DNA of 7,964 nt, from NCBI GenBank assembly GCA_023416855.1, contig JAEZGU010000118.1, positions 1 through 7,964 of the forward strand. The letters are read 5' to 3'. The translations under genes and the position numbers were made by a program. Shown here one piece after another: positions 1 to 6,046 of this stretch. The DNA is from Bacillota bacterium. Lineage in GTDB: Bacteria > Bacillota > Clostridia > Tissierellales > Sedimentibacteraceae. Below the pieces are notes generated by a model. The model made no database searches, was not told where the DNA came from, and saw only the letters and a list, made by a program, of their open reading frames with translations. The first letter of the stretch is position 1; each line of letters opens with the position of its first letter.

Positions 1-723
1 TTTACAGCCATAATAGGTCGTAATGGTTCTGGAAAATCCACACTTGCAAAGCTTATAAATTCAATTCTTTTACCTACTGAAGGAAAGATTTATGTAAATG
101 GTATGGATACTTCTGATGATTCAAAGCTTTGGGATATCAGGCAGACAGCAGGAATGGTATTTCAAAACCCTGACAATCAATTAGTGGCCACAATTGTAGA
201 AGAGGATATAGCATTTGGTCCTGAAAATCAAGGGGTTGAGCCTTCTGAAATAAGAAAAAGGGTTGATGAAGCCTTAAATACTGTTGGTATGTATGAATTC
301 AGAAAAAGACCTCCTCATATGCTTTCTGGTGGACAAAAACAAAGAATAGCTATAGCTGGAATACTTGCATTAAACTCAGACTGTATAGTATTGGATGAGC
401 CCACTGCCATGTTGGATCCTTCCGGCAGAAGAGAAGTAATGGAAACATTGAAGAAGCTTAATGAAAATGGCAAAACTATTCTTTTGATAACCCATTATAT
501 GGACGAGGCAGTACAAGCAGACAGAGTTGTAATTATGGATAAGGGAAATATAAAATTAGACGGTACTCCAAAAGAAGTGTTTAGAAACATTGATGAAATT
601 AAAGAGTTTGGATTAGATGTTCCTCAGGTCACAGAACTTGCTCAGGAACTTGCAAAAGAAGGGCTTAATATACCAACTGATATAATAGACGTAAAGGAAT
701 TGGTGGATTTGTTATGTCAATAA
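1..723 (+). CDS. ecfA1: ECF transporter ATPase EcfA1 (5' partial)
   Basis: One of two cytoplasmic ABC ATPases that power energy-coupling factor (ECF) vitamin importers. The reading frame is open from base 1, so the start lies outside the window. The visible 240 residues begin just before Walker A (GRNGSGKST, fragment residues 6-14), so about 35-40 N-terminal residues are missing. The rest of the nucleotide-binding domain is intact: Q-loop (FQNP, Gln at 55), LSGGQ signature (108-112), Walker B with catalytic Glu (CIVLDEP, 128-134) and switch His (about 165). The AFGPEN stretch after the Q-loop is typical of EcfA/CbiO proteins. An internal ATG at 103 is not a start because it would remove Walker A. 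The gene overlaps ecfA2 by 10 nt. EcfA1 rather than EcfA2 is inferred from gene order and from NPDNQ after the Q-loop. Confidence 0.95.
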   Translation, partial: FTAIIGRNGSGKSTLAKLINSILLPTEGKIYVNGMDTSDDSKLWDIRQTAGMVFQNPDNQLVATIVEEDIAFGPENQGVEPSEIRKRVDEALNTVGMYEFRKRPPHMLSGGQKQRIAIAGILALNSDCIVLDEPTAMLDPSGRREVMETLKKLNENGKTILLITHYMDEAVQADRVVIMDKGNIKLDGTPKEVFRNIDEIKEFGLDVPQVTELAQELAKEGLNIPTDIIDVKELVDLLCQ

Positions 724-1574
724 AAGCAGAAAATATAAAATACATATACAGTGAAGGAACACCATTTAGAACTGTAGCATTAGATAACATAAGAATGGAA
801 GTTTGCAAAGGGGATTTTCTTGGCATAATAGGTCATACAGGATCAGGAAAATCTACCTTGATACAGCTCTTTAATGGATTAGAATTACCTACTGAGGGTA
901 AAATTATTGTTGATGAAATAACTGTTGGAGAAGATAAAAAACTACTAAGAAAAGTGCGTCAAACTGTAGGACTTGTATTTCAATATCCCGAGTACCAACT
1001 TTTTGAAGAAACTGTTGAAAAGGACGTAGCTTTTGGTCCAATGAATTTAAATTTATCTCAAGAGGAAATTAATAAAAGAGTAAAGGAATCCTTGGAATTA
1101 GTAGGATTTAACTATGACGATATAAAAAATGTATCACCTTTTGATTTATCCGGTGGTCAAAAAAGAAGGGTTGCAATTGCAGGAGTTTTAGCAATGAAAC
1201 CAGATTACTTAGTACTTGATGAGCCAACTGCCGGGTTAGATCCTGCAGGTAGAAATGATTTGTTTGATAAAATAAAAACTCTTCATAAGAAGGCTAATGC
1301 AACTGTTATATTAGTTTCGCACAGTATGGAGGATATTGCTAAGTTAGTAAACAAGGTTGTAGTATTATATAAGGGCAAAATCCATATGGAAGGAACTCCG
1401 AAAGAAATTTATACTCAAGCTGAAGAACTAAGAAATATAGGACTTGGTGTACCTCAGGTTGCACAGATTGTCAATGAACTTAGAAAAAAAGGTTTCAATA
1501 TAAAACCGGATATACTCACAGTTGAAGAAGCAAAGGAAGAAATTTTGAAAGAAGTGAGGAAAAGAAATGTTTAA
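714..1574 (+). CDS. ecfA2: ECF transporter ATPase EcfA2
   Basis: Second ABC ATPase of the ECF module. It forms a heterodimer with EcfA1 that binds the cytoplasmic coupling helices of EcfT and hydrolyses ATP. It is full length (286 aa, usual for the family). Visible motifs are Walker A GHTGSGKST (40-48), Q-loop FQYPEYQLF (Gln 90), AFGPMN (107-112), LSGGQ (145-149), Walker B YLVLDEP (165-171, Glu 170) and switch His 203. The C-terminal tail carries the GVPQVAQIV segment, also present in a related form in EcfA1 (DVPQVTELA). The start ATG lies inside the end of ecfA1 (10-nt overlap), with GGTGG at 702-706 as a modest ribosome binding site, so translational coupling is likely. Subunit assignment follows gene order and YPEYQ after the Q-loop. 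Confidence 0.95.
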   Translation: MSIKAENIKYIYSEGTPFRTVALDNIRMEVCKGDFLGIIGHTGSGKSTLIQLFNGLELPTEGKIIVDEITVGEDKKLLRKVRQTVGLVFQYPEYQLFEETVEKDVAFGPMNLNLSQEEINKRVKESLELVGFNYDDIKNVSPFDLSGGQKRRVAIAGVLAMKPDYLVLDEPTAGLDPAGRNDLFDKIKTLHKKANATVILVSHSMEDIAKLVNKVVVLYKGKIHMEGTPKEIYTQAEELRNIGLGVPQVAQIVNELRKKGFNIKPDILTVEEAKEEILKEVRKRNV

Positions 1575-2364
1575 AAATTTAACTATCGGACAGCATTATC
1601 CTGTTGAATCACCTGTTCATGAGCTTGACCCAAGAGTTAAGATAATAATGACATTTGTTTTTATAGTATCCTTATTTCTCATTGAAAGCTTTATAACTTA
1701 TTTAGTAGTCGGTGCGTTTTTAGCTTTAGCAATAAAAATATCAAAAGTTCCCATTAAATTTGTTATAAAGGGTTTAAGACCTATTTTAATGATAATAATA
1801 ATAACATTTATTATAAATTTACTAATGACACCAGGCAAAATAATATTTAGGATTGGTTTCTTAAAAGTTACAGAAGAAGGATTAAGGCAAGCAGGATTTA
1901 TGGCTGTACGTCTTACATTATTAATTATGGGGACTTCGTTGCTAACACTGACAACATCACCTATAGTATTGACAGATGGTATAGAAAGTTTATTAAGTCC
2001 GTTTAAACGTCTTGGGTTGCCGGCACATGAACTTGCCATGATGATGACCATTGCTCTTCGTTTTATTCCTACATTGATGGAGGAAACAGAAAAAATAATG
2101 AAGGCGCAAAAATCAAGAGGTGCAGATTTTGAAAGTGGAAACATTATGAGCAGAGCTAAAAATTTAGTACCATTGTTGGTACCGCTATTTATTAGTGCAT
2201 TTAGACGTGCAGATGAACTTGCTATGGCCATGGAAGCAAGATGCTACAGAGGTGGAGAAAATAGAACACGCATGAGACAACTAAAAATATCAAAAGGTGA
2301 TTATATTGCTTCAGGTATTTTTGCAATATACTTTGCAGCAATAATTATAATAAAAATATGGTAA
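1567..2364 (+). CDS. ecfT: ECF transporter transmembrane protein EcfT
   Basis: Integral membrane subunit that couples the EcfA1-EcfA2 ATPases to interchangeable substrate-binding S components. At 265 aa it has the usual family length. Hydrophobic stretches lie at about 27-57, 65-88, 112-132 and 243-263. Between the last two are the long amphipathic coupling helices. Each ends in the family's Ala-Arg-Gly-type motif, here SRG at 183-185 (KAQKSRGADF) and YRG at 227-229 (EARCYRGG), which dock onto the two ATPases. The ELDPRVK motif near residue 20 is also typical. It overlaps ecfA2 by 8 nt with GAGG at 1556-1559 as ribosome binding site, and overlaps truA by 7 nt. The T subunit is shared, so its partners can be encoded elsewhere; queT in this window is one candidate. 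Confidence 0.95.
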   Translation: MFKNLTIGQHYPVESPVHELDPRVKIIMTFVFIVSLFLIESFITYLVVGAFLALAIKISKVPIKFVIKGLRPILMIIIITFIINLLMTPGKIIFRIGFLKVTEEGLRQAGFMAVRLTLLIMGTSLLTLTTSPIVLTDGIESLLSPFKRLGLPAHELAMMMTIALRFIPTLMEETEKIMKAQKSRGADFESGNIMSRAKNLVPLLVPLFISAFRRADELAMAMEARCYRGGENRTRMRQLKISKGDYIASGIFAIYFAAIIIIKIW

Positions 2365-3104
2365 GAAATATTAAACTTACAATAAGCTATGATGGTACAA
2401 ATTATCACGGCTGGCAGACGCAATTAAATGGCGTTACAATCCAAGAAACTATTGAACAGGCCATATATACCATAACGAAGCAAAATGTTAATTTAATCGG
2501 TTCTGGAAGGACTGACAGCGGAGTTCATGCTTTGGCACAGGTTGCAAACTTTACTGCAGATACAAATATTCCTGAGGACAAAATAAAAATAGCATTAAAT
2601 TCTGTTTTACCTAATGATATACGAATAACAGATTCAGTGGATGTACCAATAGAGTTTAATTCAAGATTTGATGCTCATGATAAAACATACATGTACCAAA
2701 TTTATAATGATAGAGTATGGAGTCCGTTTTATAGCAGATATTCTTGTTTTGTTCCCGTAGATTTAGATTTCGACAAAATGAAGACTGCAGTTAAAAGCTT
2801 AGTCGGAACCCATGATTTCAAAGGATTTATGGCTTCTAATTCAGATGTAAAAACAAGTGTAAGAACCATTTATGAAACAAAATTAATTCAAGAAAACCAG
2901 TTAATTAAGTTTTATATTAATGGAAACGGATTTTTGTATAATATGGTTAGAATAATAGCAGGAACATTATTGGATATAGGTAAAGGTGCTAAAAACATAA
3001 ATTGTATTGAAGAGGCAATAATAAGTAAGGATAGAACACTTTTAGGGCAGACAGCGCCTGCTCAAGGTTTGTTTTTAATGAATGTAAATTATACAAAAAA
3101 TTAA
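2358..3104 (+). CDS. truA: tRNA pseudouridine(38-40) synthase TruA
   Basis: Cytoplasmic enzyme that isomerises uridine to pseudouridine at positions 38-40 in the anticodon arm of many tRNAs. At 248 aa it matches the family. The catalytic loop GSGRTDSGVHA is at 48-58 with nucleophile Asp53. The RFDAHDKTY segment carries the conserved active-site Tyr (Tyr111), and GNGFLYNMVRIIAGTL at 189-204 is a strong C-terminal signature. The ATG lies within the last codons of ecfT (7-nt overlap) and has no recognisable Shine-Dalgarno, so expression probably depends on translation of ecfT. This ecf-truA linkage is common in Firmicutes. No terminator follows. The rplM promoter starts 8 nt after the stop, so transcripts from upstream may run on into rplM-rpsI. 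Confidence 0.96.
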   Translation: MVRNIKLTISYDGTNYHGWQTQLNGVTIQETIEQAIYTITKQNVNLIGSGRTDSGVHALAQVANFTADTNIPEDKIKIALNSVLPNDIRITDSVDVPIEFNSRFDAHDKTYMYQIYNDRVWSPFYSRYSCFVPVDLDFDKMKTAVKSLVGTHDFKGFMASNSDVKTSVRTIYETKLIQENQLIKFYINGNGFLYNMVRIIAGTLLDIGKGAKNINCIEEAIISKDRTLLGQTAPAQGLFLMNVNYTKN

Positions 3105-3112
3105 AAATATTC

Positions 3113-3141
3113 TTGACTTGTTGACATAGTTAGTATAAAAT
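3113..3141 (+). promoter_or_regulatory. rplM-rpsI promoter (sigma-A type)
   Basis: TTGACT at 3113-3118 and TAAAAT at 3136-3141 are separated by 17 nt, a good housekeeping promoter just after the truA stop. A second -35-like box, TTGACA at 3121-3126, has no -10 at proper spacing. Transcription would start near 3148, giving a leader of about 105 nt before rplM. A TATAAT at 3210-3215 inside the leader has no matching -35 and is probably incidental. Confidence 0.65.
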
Positions 3142-3156
3142 ATCATAGGTATGATA
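3141..3156. repeat. Perfect 7-bp inverted repeat at the rplM transcription start
   Basis: TATCATA (3141-3147), a GG spacer and TATGATA (3150-3156) form an exact dyad that overlaps the last base of the -10 box and the expected start site. The position suits an operator, but both half-sites are AT-rich and no regulator is implied by the neighbours. Chance is a real alternative. Confidence 0.4.
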
Positions 3157-3160
3157 AAAT

Positions 3161-3203
3161 TGAGATAAAAACCGTTCCAATGCCCCGGAGTTAGGTTTTT
3201 TCG
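3161..3203 (+). promoter_or_regulatory. Putative L13 ribosomal protein leader (autoregulatory RNA)
   Basis: The rplM leader contains a compact hairpin. AAAAACC (3167-3173) pairs with GGTTTTT (3194-3200), and an inner helix can form between TCC (3176-3178) and GGA (3187-3189) around a C-rich apical part (GCCCC). The position, size and CCCCGGAGTTAGG core match my memory of the Firmicutes L13 leader family, in which L13 is thought to bind its own mRNA and lower rplM-rpsI expression. The 3' arm ends in six T residues, so the hairpin could also act as an attenuator. Structure is seen; family identity is from memory. Confidence 0.7.
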
Positions 3204-3253
3204 ATATATTATAATTTGAAAATAGTATAAGTAGAAATACAGGAGGAAACATG

Positions 3254-3682
3254 ATGAAAAGCTTCTTGGCTAAACCTAATGAAGTTGTTAGGGCATGGTA
3301 TGTGATCGATGCCGAAGGAAAAACTTTAGGTAGACTTGCAACAGAAGTTGCTAAGATATTAAGAGGTAAACACAAAGCAACATATACACCACACGTTGAT
3401 ACAGGAGACTTTGTAATAATAGTAAATGCTGAAAAAGTTGTATTGACTGGTAAAAAATTAGATCAAAAATTATATAGACACCACTCACTTTATCCAGGCG
3501 GATTAAAGGAAATTCCTTACAGAAACTTATTTGAGAAAAAACCAACTCAACCGGTTTATCTTGCAGTAAAAGGAATGCTTCCAAAAAATTCACTTGGAAG
3601 AAAAATGTTAAAGAAACTTAAAGTATACGCTGGTCCAGAGCACAACCATCAAGCTCAACAACCACAAGTATACGAGTTTTAG
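3254..3682 (+). CDS. rplM: 50S ribosomal protein L13
   Basis: Large-subunit protein that binds 23S rRNA early in 50S assembly. The 142 residues show the family features: WYVIDAEGKTLGRLA near the N-terminus, RGKHKATYTPHVDTGDFVIIVNAEK in the first third, PGGLKE, and the L13 signature VKGMLPKNSLGRKMLKKLKVYAGPEH at about 105-130. Two ATG codons stand in tandem at 3251 and 3254. The AGGAGG at 3241-3246 lies 4 nt from the first and 7 nt from the second, and homologues I recall begin MKS, so 3254 is preferred; 3251 would add one Met. The position before WYVID reads VRA, where I recall ERK in most homologues, a harmless variant. It is the first gene of the rplM-rpsI operon. Confidence 0.97.
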   Translation: MKSFLAKPNEVVRAWYVIDAEGKTLGRLATEVAKILRGKHKATYTPHVDTGDFVIIVNAEKVVLTGKKLDQKLYRHHSLYPGGLKEIPYRNLFEKKPTQPVYLAVKGMLPKNSLGRKMLKKLKVYAGPEHNHQAQQPQVYEF

Positions 3683-3700
3683 TGAGAGGAGGACTAATAG

Positions 3701-4090
3701 ATGGATGTTCAATACAGAGGCACAGGCAGAAGAAAAAAAGCTATAGCAAGAGTAAGAATGGTACCTGGAACAGGTAAAATTCTGATAAATAAAAGAGAAT
3801 TAGATGATTATATTAAATATGAAACATTAAGAGTATTAGTAAGAGAACCTTTAATGATAACTGATACTATGGGTCAATATGACGTATTAGTAAATGTAAA
3901 AGGTGGTGGATATACAGGTCAAGCAGGAGCTATCAGACATGGTATATCAAGAGCACTTTTACAAGTAGATGCAGAATTAAGACCTATTCTTAAAAAAGCA
4001 GGATTCTTAACAAGAGATTCAAGAATGAAAGAAAGAAAGAAATACGGCTTGAAAAAAGCAAGAAGAGCTTCACAGTTCTCAAAGAGATAA
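3701..4090 (+). CDS. rpsI: 30S ribosomal protein S9
   Basis: Small-subunit protein of the 30S head whose C-terminal tail reaches the P-site tRNA. At 129 aa it is standard length. YRGTGRRKKAIARVRMVPGTG at 5-25 is the N-terminal family block, GGGYTGQAGAIRHGISRAL (68-86) is the S9 signature, and the tail ends in the expected SQFSKR. Translation starts at ATG 3701 behind AGGAGG (3687-3692, 8-nt spacing), 18 nt after the rplM stop, so both are co-transcribed. The terminator starts 20 nt downstream. The last five codons, the stop and the terminator are repeated, with divergence, at 5191-5285. The gene itself appears intact. Confidence 0.97.
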   Translation: MDVQYRGTGRRKKAIARVRMVPGTGKILINKRELDDYIKYETLRVLVREPLMITDTMGQYDVLVNVKGGGYTGQAGAIRHGISRALLQVDAELRPILKKAGFLTRDSRMKERKKYGLKKARRASQFSKR

Positions 4091-4169
4091 TTGGTATACA
4101 ATTTCATTCAAAAGAGTCACAGAAATGTGGCTCTTTTATTTTGCTTATAACATAATTTATAGTTCATTA
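4073..4169 (+). repeat. Direct repeat, copy 1: rpsI 3' end plus terminator
   Basis: It begins at codon 125 of rpsI and runs through the stop and terminator. It matches copy 2 at a constant offset of 1118 bp. The first 20 positions agree at 16, including a shared AAGAGATAATT. The terminator right arm and tail (4123-4147) are identical over 25 bases. After a 2-bp gap the similarity continues weakly and ends with a shared TTCATTA. The stretch 4093-4110 is poorly conserved. Confidence 0.75.
4110..4142 (+). terminator. Intrinsic terminator of rplM-rpsI
   Basis: A 12-bp stem (4110-4121 with 4126-4137, one G-U pair) closes a GAAA tetraloop at 4122-4125. The right arm ends in TTTT, followed by ATTTT. 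Confidence 0.9.
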
Positions 4170-4260
4170 GCTTGTGGCAAAAATCCAGAGTTAAACAGTA
4201 ACTTATAAGCACAAATTGAATATTATATATTTAAACGTTGAAAGAAAGGAAACTTAAATT

Positions 4261-4842
4261 ATGTATAATATTAGAAATATGAGTGTAAATGATTCATATA
4301 CCCCTGCACCCATTAATATATATATAACTCTCACCAAATTGTGGTTACAATATGTATTGTGGATGAGATCATTTGTTATTAGTACAAAACATGACTTACC
4401 TGATTTACAATTTGTAACTGAAAGATTATTAGCAATTCCCTCTGACTTTGGGAGATTTATAGAGCCATTTTATGGAGAAAATTCAAAAGAGTTTGAAAGG
4501 CTTTTTCGTGACCATTTATTGATAGGCACAAAATTTATTAATGATTTGAAAAACGGAGATACTTATGCGTCTAATGTTGACAGACTAAATTGGTATACGA
4601 ACGCTGATAATCTTGCTGAATTTCTTACAAGAGCAAATCAGTTATGGACTTTGCAAAGGTGGCAAGAGATATTATATCAACTTCTTAGAACCGTAGAAAA
4701 TTATGCTCGATCACGTTTCAATGAAAAATATGAAAGTGATATTGTAATATATGATTCTATGGAAGAACAAGTATTGAAAATCGCAGATTTAATGAGCCAA
4801 GGTAGTATATTTAACATTACTAGAATGCCATTTAGGAGGTAA
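4261..4842 (+). CDS. Conserved-type hypothetical helical protein
   Basis: I cannot assign a function. The 193-residue product has no signal peptide or clear membrane segment and reads as mainly alpha-helical, rich in Trp, Tyr and Leu. Blocks that look conserved are LWLQYVLWMRSFVIS (27-41), DLPD (45-48), VTERLL (52-57), DFGRFIEPFYG (62-72), HLLIG (85-89), WYTNADNLAEFL (111-122) and IADLMSQG (174-181). From memory it resembles a family of roughly 170-residue clostridial proteins sometimes mislabelled acetylglutamate kinase; no kinase motifs are visible here. ATG 4261 is chosen because AAAGGA (4245-4250) lies 10 nt upstream; ATG 4279 is too distant. The gene stands alone between the two copies of the rpsI 3'-end repeat, so it may have arrived with that segment. 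Its codon use is AT-rich like the neighbours. Confidence 0.8.
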   Translation: MYNIRNMSVNDSYTPAPINIYITLTKLWLQYVLWMRSFVISTKHDLPDLQFVTERLLAIPSDFGRFIEPFYGENSKEFERLFRDHLLIGTKFINDLKNGDTYASNVDRLNWYTNADNLAEFLTRANQLWTLQRWQEILYQLLRTVENYARSRFNEKYESDIVIYDSMEEQVLKIADLMSQGSIFNITRMPFRR

Positions 4843-5228
4843 ATAATAATCTTATTAACTCTTACCACAATCGTACGTAAGGTTCTCCAGGTGCTAAAAC
4901 ATCGCTATAAGATCTTCAGTTCAATTATTCTTGTACACAAAATTTTGTACAGGCTAAATTATGTAAGGAACTCTTTTAATTATCCTAAAACTGGTATTGA
5001 TAAGCAAAAAATTATATAATGTAATTAGGCGTGTCAAACAAGGTTCGGATAAATATATAAAATACATTTACACACTGATTTGCGCACGGTCAGAAATAAA
5101 AAAATGAAATAATCAATATATAGTGTAGTGTTGAAAATTTTGATATTAGTACTTTATATTGTGTATTTGAGAAAATATAATTCTGTACATCAGTTACGTA
5201 AGAGATAATTATTACAAATATAAAAACG
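4843..5228. other. Gene-poor stretch between hypothetical gene and second terminator
   Basis: No convincing gene is visible on either strand. The frame of the preceding gene stays open after its TAA to 5019 but has no start codon or ribosome binding site. Visible elements are a 12-bp palindrome ACAAAATTTTGT (4937-4948) flanked by two TTGTACA copies (4931-4937, 4945-4951), a promoter candidate near 5000 and copy 2 of the rpsI 3'-end repeat from 5191. A minus-strand stretch at 4862-4912 resembles the 3' part of bacterial group II intron-type elements, from memory only. A mix of decayed sequence and possible untranslated transcript is the best description. Confidence 0.6.
4997..5025 (+). promoter_or_regulatory. 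Candidate promoter for an untranslated transcript
   Basis: TTGATA (4997-5002) and TGTAAT (5020-5025) are separated by 17 nt. No gene follows before the terminator at 5229, so an RNA of roughly 230 nt would result. In such AT-rich DNA a match of this quality can arise by chance. Confidence 0.3.
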
Positions 5229-5285
5229 AAAGAGCTGCAAAAATGTGGCTCTTTTATTTTGCTTAATATACAATGTGCTTCATTA
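5191..5285 (+). repeat. Direct repeat, copy 2: degenerate rpsI 3' end plus terminator
   Basis: CAG TTA CGT AAG AGA TAA at 5191-5208 mirrors the last five codons and stop of rpsI (Gln-Leu-Arg-Lys-Arg against Gln-Phe-Ser-Lys-Arg). The terminator follows at the same distance as in copy 1, and 5241-5265 is identical to 4123-4147. No upstream S9 coding sequence is present, so this is only a 3' tail. Such a structure fits an attachment-site-like duplication left by integration at the rpsI 3' end, or an old partial duplication. Confidence 0.75.
5229..5260 (+). terminator. Second intrinsic terminator, related to that of rpsI
   Basis: An 11-bp stem (5229-5239 with 5244-5254) closes an AAAA loop. The left arm differs from the rpsI copy at three positions, yet every base still pairs, using two G-U pairs. 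It is followed by TATTTT. The kept pairing despite change suggests selection for a working hairpin. Confidence 0.8.
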
Positions 5286-5325
5286 TTAAAACTGCTCATA
5301 AACAATAATAATAGTGTTAAATATA

Positions 5326-5354
5326 TTGACTCTGTAATAAGATAATGATAAAAT
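5326..5354 (+). promoter_or_regulatory. Toxin-antitoxin promoter
   Basis: TTGACT (5326-5331) and TAAAAT (5349-5354) are separated by 17 nt, the same boxes and spacing as the rplM promoter. Transcription would start near 5361, about 26 nt before the antitoxin ATG. Confidence 0.6.
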
Positions 5355-5363
5355 AATGATAAA
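5342..5363. repeat. Tandem 11-bp repeat over the toxin-antitoxin -10 box (candidate operator)
   Basis: ATAATGATAAA occurs twice head to tail (5342-5352, 5353-5363) without mismatch. The period is about one DNA turn, and the -10 box straddles the junction. Phd/YefM-type antitoxins repress their own promoter by binding short repeated sites there, so an operator role is plausible. The operators I recall for this family are palindromic, so a direct repeat is somewhat different. Confidence 0.5.
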
Positions 5364-5386
5364 GTATAATATAGTGAGGTGAAAGT

Positions 5387-5653
5387 ATGATTCGTATAAG
5401 ACCTGTATCAGATTTAAGAAATAAGTTTCCGGAAATTGAAGATATGGTTATCAGAGAAGGACAGCCGGTGTACCTTACAAAAAATGGATATGGTTCTATG
5501 GTTGTATTAAGTATAGAAAAGTATGCAGAATTAACAGATGAAATAGAATTTAAATTGGACGAAGCAGATAAAGAAGCAACTTTAACTGATATTAGACATA
5601 CTCATGATGAAGTTTTTTCAAAAGTGAGGACAAGAATAAATAATGGAAAGTAA
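5387..5653 (+). CDS. Type II antitoxin, Phd/YefM family
   Basis: Labile antitoxin expected to bind and neutralise the toxin encoded next to it and to repress the shared promoter. The 88-residue protein has the family layout. A compact N-terminal DNA-binding fold occupies about 1-50: IRPVSDLRNKFPEIEDMV, then GQPVYLTKNGYGSMVVLSIEKYAEL, the diagnostic block. A charged helical C-terminal tail (about 50-88) would wrap the toxin. ATG 5387 is preceded by GAGGTG (5376-5381) 5 nt upstream. The stop overlaps the toxin start by 11 nt. The tandem repeat over the promoter supports autoregulation. Family assignment is firm; the exact subtype is not. Confidence 0.9.
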   Translation: MIRIRPVSDLRNKFPEIEDMVIREGQPVYLTKNGYGSMVVLSIEKYAELTDEIEFKLDEADKEATLTDIRHTHDEVFSKVRTRINNGK

Positions 5654-5957
5654 ATATACTTTAAGATATCTCCCTAAATATGTAGATGATCTTAATGAAA
5701 TTATTGACTATATTGTACTTAAACTTTATAGTACTGAAAGTGCAATTAATCTTGTAAATAAAATTGAAAATGCAATATTGGAAAGGTCATATTGCCCATT
5801 ATCTTTTGAGACATTTAAATCTAATAGAAAAAGAAAATATCAGTATTATCGAATTTATGTAGATAATTTTGTAGTTTATTATGTAGTTATTGATGATATA
5901 ATGGAAGTTAGAAGAATATTATACAAATCAAGAGATGTAGATCAAATAATAGAATAG
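5643..5957 (+). CDS. Type II toxin, ParE/RelE superfamily
   Basis: Small toxin of the ParE/RelE fold. It could cut ribosome-bound mRNA (RelE-like) or poison gyrase (ParE-like); the sequence does not settle which. The 104 residues show the usual order: TLRYLPKYVDDLNEIIDYI strand-helix start (6-24), a second helix AINLVNKIENAI (34-45), then YYRIYVDNFVVYYVVIDDIMEVRRILYKSRD (68-98), the core sheet ending in the family's R-I-x-x-x-S/G-R-D element. The ATG overlaps the antitoxin by 11 nt. The nearest Shine-Dalgarno-like GAGG (5626-5629) is 13 nt away, so translation is probably weak and coupled to the antitoxin, which would keep antitoxin in excess. The reading frame is intact, so the module may be active. 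Confidence 0.88.
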   Translation: MESKYTLRYLPKYVDDLNEIIDYIVLKLYSTESAINLVNKIENAILERSYCPLSFETFKSNRKRKYQYYRIYVDNFVVYYVVIDDIMEVRRILYKSRDVDQIIE

Positions 5958-5997
5958 TTTATAGCGTAATGAAATTTAATAATAATAAAAATAGTAC

Positions 5998-6026
5998 TTG
6001 AAAAGCAAATATTTATATACTATAAT
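5998..6026 (+). promoter_or_regulatory. queT promoter (sigma-A type)
   Basis: TTGAAA (5998-6003) and a consensus TATAAT (6021-6026) are separated by 17 nt. The start site would be near 6033, leaving a leader of about 97 nt before queT, long enough for a riboswitch. Confidence 0.75.
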
Positions 6027-6046
6027 GAGTCAGTTCAAATAAAAAT

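Noticed and set aside
103..105. ATG at 103 as start of ecfA1
   Set aside because: The frame is open to base 1 and Walker A lies upstream of this codon.
1698..2231. Long open frame on the minus strand opposite ecfT
   Set aside because: Antisense shadow of a membrane-protein gene; no ribosome binding site and no recognisable family, while the plus strand encodes a clear EcfT.
3251..3253. First ATG of the tandem pair as rplM start
   Set aside because: Only 4 nt from AGGAGG; the second ATG at 3254 has better spacing and fits the family's MKS start.
4843..5019. In-frame continuation of the 4261 gene after its TAA
   Set aside because: 58 open codons without start or ribosome binding site; the product resembles nothing I know, and the gene already has a plausible end.
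5090..5305. 71-codon open frame on the minus strand
   Set aside because: Runs antisense through the second terminator and repeat copy 2, low-complexity Phe/Ile-rich product, no ribosome binding site.
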